DNA of 21,412 nucleotides from a virus, in the IMG/VR virus record IMGVR_UViG_3300025162_000197, positions 1 through 21,412 of that record; one strand, given 5' to 3'. The translations under genes were made by a program, and so were the position numbers. Under the pieces are notes generated by a model. The model saw only the letters and a program-made list of their open reading frames with translations, did no database searches and had not been told where the DNA came from. Below are positions 20,141 through 21,412 of the stretch, in pieces (position 1 is the first letter of the stretch; each line of letters starts with the position of its first letter).

Positions 20141-20146
20141 TATAAT
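20141..20146 (+). promoter_or_regulatory. -10-like box TATAAT, leaderless geometry
   Basis: TATAAT preceded by AGG ends 6 nt before ATG 20153. It probably starts the structural-gene transcript. TTGAAG upstream is only 11 nt away, too close to be a -35. Confidence 0.55.
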
Positions 20147-20152
20147 GGATTT

Positions 20153-21412
20153 ATGAACATAATACAAAGACTTACTGGCAAAACCGAACAGCCAATTATG
20201 AAAAAGGGTGGGGATTTAAGAGCCGTTTTTCAAGTGCTTGGTGGTAATTCGGGCGAGCGTAGTTTTACAAAAAGAGATTATTTTACAGGCATTATTTATT
20301 CTTGTATTGACGCCATTGCACAGGCTACAGCGTCAACAGGTTTTGAACTTTACAGAAAAGACGCCGAGGTTGAAAAGCACCCCGCCTTGGATTTATTACG
20401 CAGACCCAACAGTTTTCAATCAGCCGTGGACTTGATGTACTTAATATCCGCATACATTGACGCACAGGGCAGAGCCTTTATTTATCCCGTTCCAAATAAA
20501 TCAAATAACGCAGGTGTTGTGAAAAACCCCGTTGAACTTTGGGCGCTTGACCCGTCACGCATAAAGACAATTGCAGGTGCAGGTTTTATACAAGGCTACA
20601 CATACAGAAACCCACAAGGCGTTGAAATCCCTTTTGGCACTGGTGAACTTATTTGCATACAAAGACCACACCCATTCAACCAATACGAGGGCGTGTCAAC
20701 CATTGAGATGGCAAGACTGACAATTGAAGCCGACCTAAATGCACAGTATTTTAACCGAGCGTTTTTTGCTAATTCCGCAACCCCTGATGGTGCTTTATCT
20801 ACAACTCAAATTGTTGATGATGACGTTTGGAAAAGATTAAAACAACAGTGGGAAGAACAGTACAATGGCGTAAACAACGCACACAAGACGCTTTTATTAG
20901 AGGGTGGTTTGACTTATCAACCATTTCAACCAACACAAAGAGATATGGAGTTTGTAAAGCAAAGAGAGTTTAGCCGTGACGAAATCTTGGCTATTTTCAA
21001 AGTGCCAAAAACCATACTTGCAATTACCGACGATGTTAACCGTGCCAATGCTGAAACAAGCGACTATGTGTTTGCAAGCCGTGTTGTTAAACCAAGACTT
21101 GAACTTATATTTGAAAAATTAAATCGTTTCTTGCTACCAATGTTTGACGCAAGTGAGGGGCTTGAACTTGTTTACGATGACCCCGTTCCTGACAACAAGG
21201 AACTTGAACTTGCAGAGGACGTGCAATCAGTAAACAAATGGCTAACAATCAACGAAGTAAGAGCCAAAAGAGGTTACGAGCCTATTGAGGGTGGCGACGT
21301 TTTGTATAGTCAAGGTTTATCAATGCCAATTGGCACTGACATTACTTTTACACAGCCTGCTGACAACACGAGTAACGACGGCGCTAATGCCGAAAACAAA
21401 GCAGTAAAAAAA
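20153..21412 (+). CDS. Portal protein (HK97 type), 3' end cut by the window
   Basis: The frame is open for 420 codons to the window edge with no stop. Family hallmarks include YFTGIIYSCIDAIAQATAST near the N-terminus, HPALDLLRRPN (clip/stem region), YFNRAFFANSATPDGALST, and REFSRDEILAIFKVPKTIL followed by RANAETSDYVFASRVVKPRL. These match the phage portal family of HK97-like phages, a dodecameric ring at the capsid vertex through which DNA passes and to which the terminase docks. Length already equals a typical portal, so only a short tail is missing. The ATG has a TATAAT box at 6 nt and no Shine-Dalgarno. Confidence 0.93.
   Translation, partial: MNIIQRLTGKTEQPIMKKGGDLRAVFQVLGGNSGERSFTKRDYFTGIIYSCIDAIAQATASTGFELYRKDAEVEKHPALDLLRRPNSFQSAVDLMYLISAYIDAQGRAFIYPVPNKSNNAGVVKNPVELWALDPSRIKTIAGAGFIQGYTYRNPQGVEIPFGTGELICIQRPHPFNQYEGVSTIEMARLTIEADLNAQYFNRAFFANSATPDGALSTTQIVDDDVWKRLKQQWEEQYNGVNNAHKTLLLEGGLTYQPFQPTQRDMEFVKQREFSRDEILAIFKVPKTILAITDDVNRANAETSDYVFASRVVKPRLELIFEKLNRFLLPMFDASEGLELVYDDPVPDNKELELAEDVQSVNKWLTINEVRAKRGYEPIEGGDVLYSQGLSMPIGTDITFTQPADNTSNDGANAENKAVKK

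Noticed and set aside
1-21412. Alternative genetic code (UGA as Gly or Trp) for a candidate-phylum host
   Set aside because: At least seven ATGA stop/start overlaps end genes cleanly at TGA with full domains upstream, so TGA is used as a stop.

Overview
The window looks like the replication, nucleic-acid-metabolism and packaging half of a tailed double-stranded DNA phage (Caudoviricetes, probably siphovirus-like with an HK97-type portal). It is moderately AT-rich, every supported gene lies on the + strand, and genes are packed with 1-40 nt overlaps. At least seven junctions are ATGA stop/start overlaps, so TGA is a real stop and the UGA-recoding candidate phyla are unlikely hosts. No integrase, Cro/CI-type repressor or DNA polymerase was seen, so a lytic phage that borrows the host polymerase is the simplest reading.

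Layout. (1) 1-3354: end of the tail region and lysis: a three-module, histidine-rich tail fibre, a coiled-coil/TM protein, a holin-like three-TM protein, a C39-type peptidase with a long coiled-coil tail, and a small TM protein. Two intrinsic terminators follow. (2) 3524-6025: a 42-aa ORF, an HNH endonuclease ending inside a third terminator, a PD-(D/E)XK-like protein and a tandem two-domain glycosyltransferase. (3) 6026-10699: replication: a structured leader, a replisome-organiser-like initiator containing 11-bp iterons, a PrimPol-DnaB-type primase-helicase, small proteins and a Cas4/RecB-like nuclease. (4) 10700-14816: a candidate structured RNA, an RlpA-like protein and a string of small accessory genes ending with a putative ssDNA-binding protein. 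(5) 14831-17450: MerR-like HTH, resolvase-like nuclease, small ORFs, a second glycosyltransferase-like protein and a methyltransferase. (6) 17466-21412: zinc ribbon, small and large terminase, an HTH protein fused to what looks like a degenerate terminase ATPase domain, and the portal (cut by the window end). A tail end on the left and a portal on the right suggest that the structural genes lie outside the window on a circularly mapped genome.

The strongest unusual signal is in gene expression. Eight genes, at the heads of likely transcription units, have a -10-like hexamer (TATAAT, TATACT, TATTAT or TACATT) exactly 6 nt upstream of their ATG and no properly spaced Shine-Dalgarno. That is the geometry of leaderless transcripts. 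Another set of genes uses a shared leader, TTAGTGAAAGGATA, placed 37-38 nt downstream of a TTGACA-like box. Leaderless expression with TANNNT -10 boxes is well known in Actinobacteria and Deinococcus, so an actinobacterial (possibly low-GC freshwater) host is a plausible but unproven inference. Other points of interest are the possible pseudoknot/attenuator in front of the initiator gene, the roughly 160-nt structured element before the RlpA gene, and the terminase-like paralogue.
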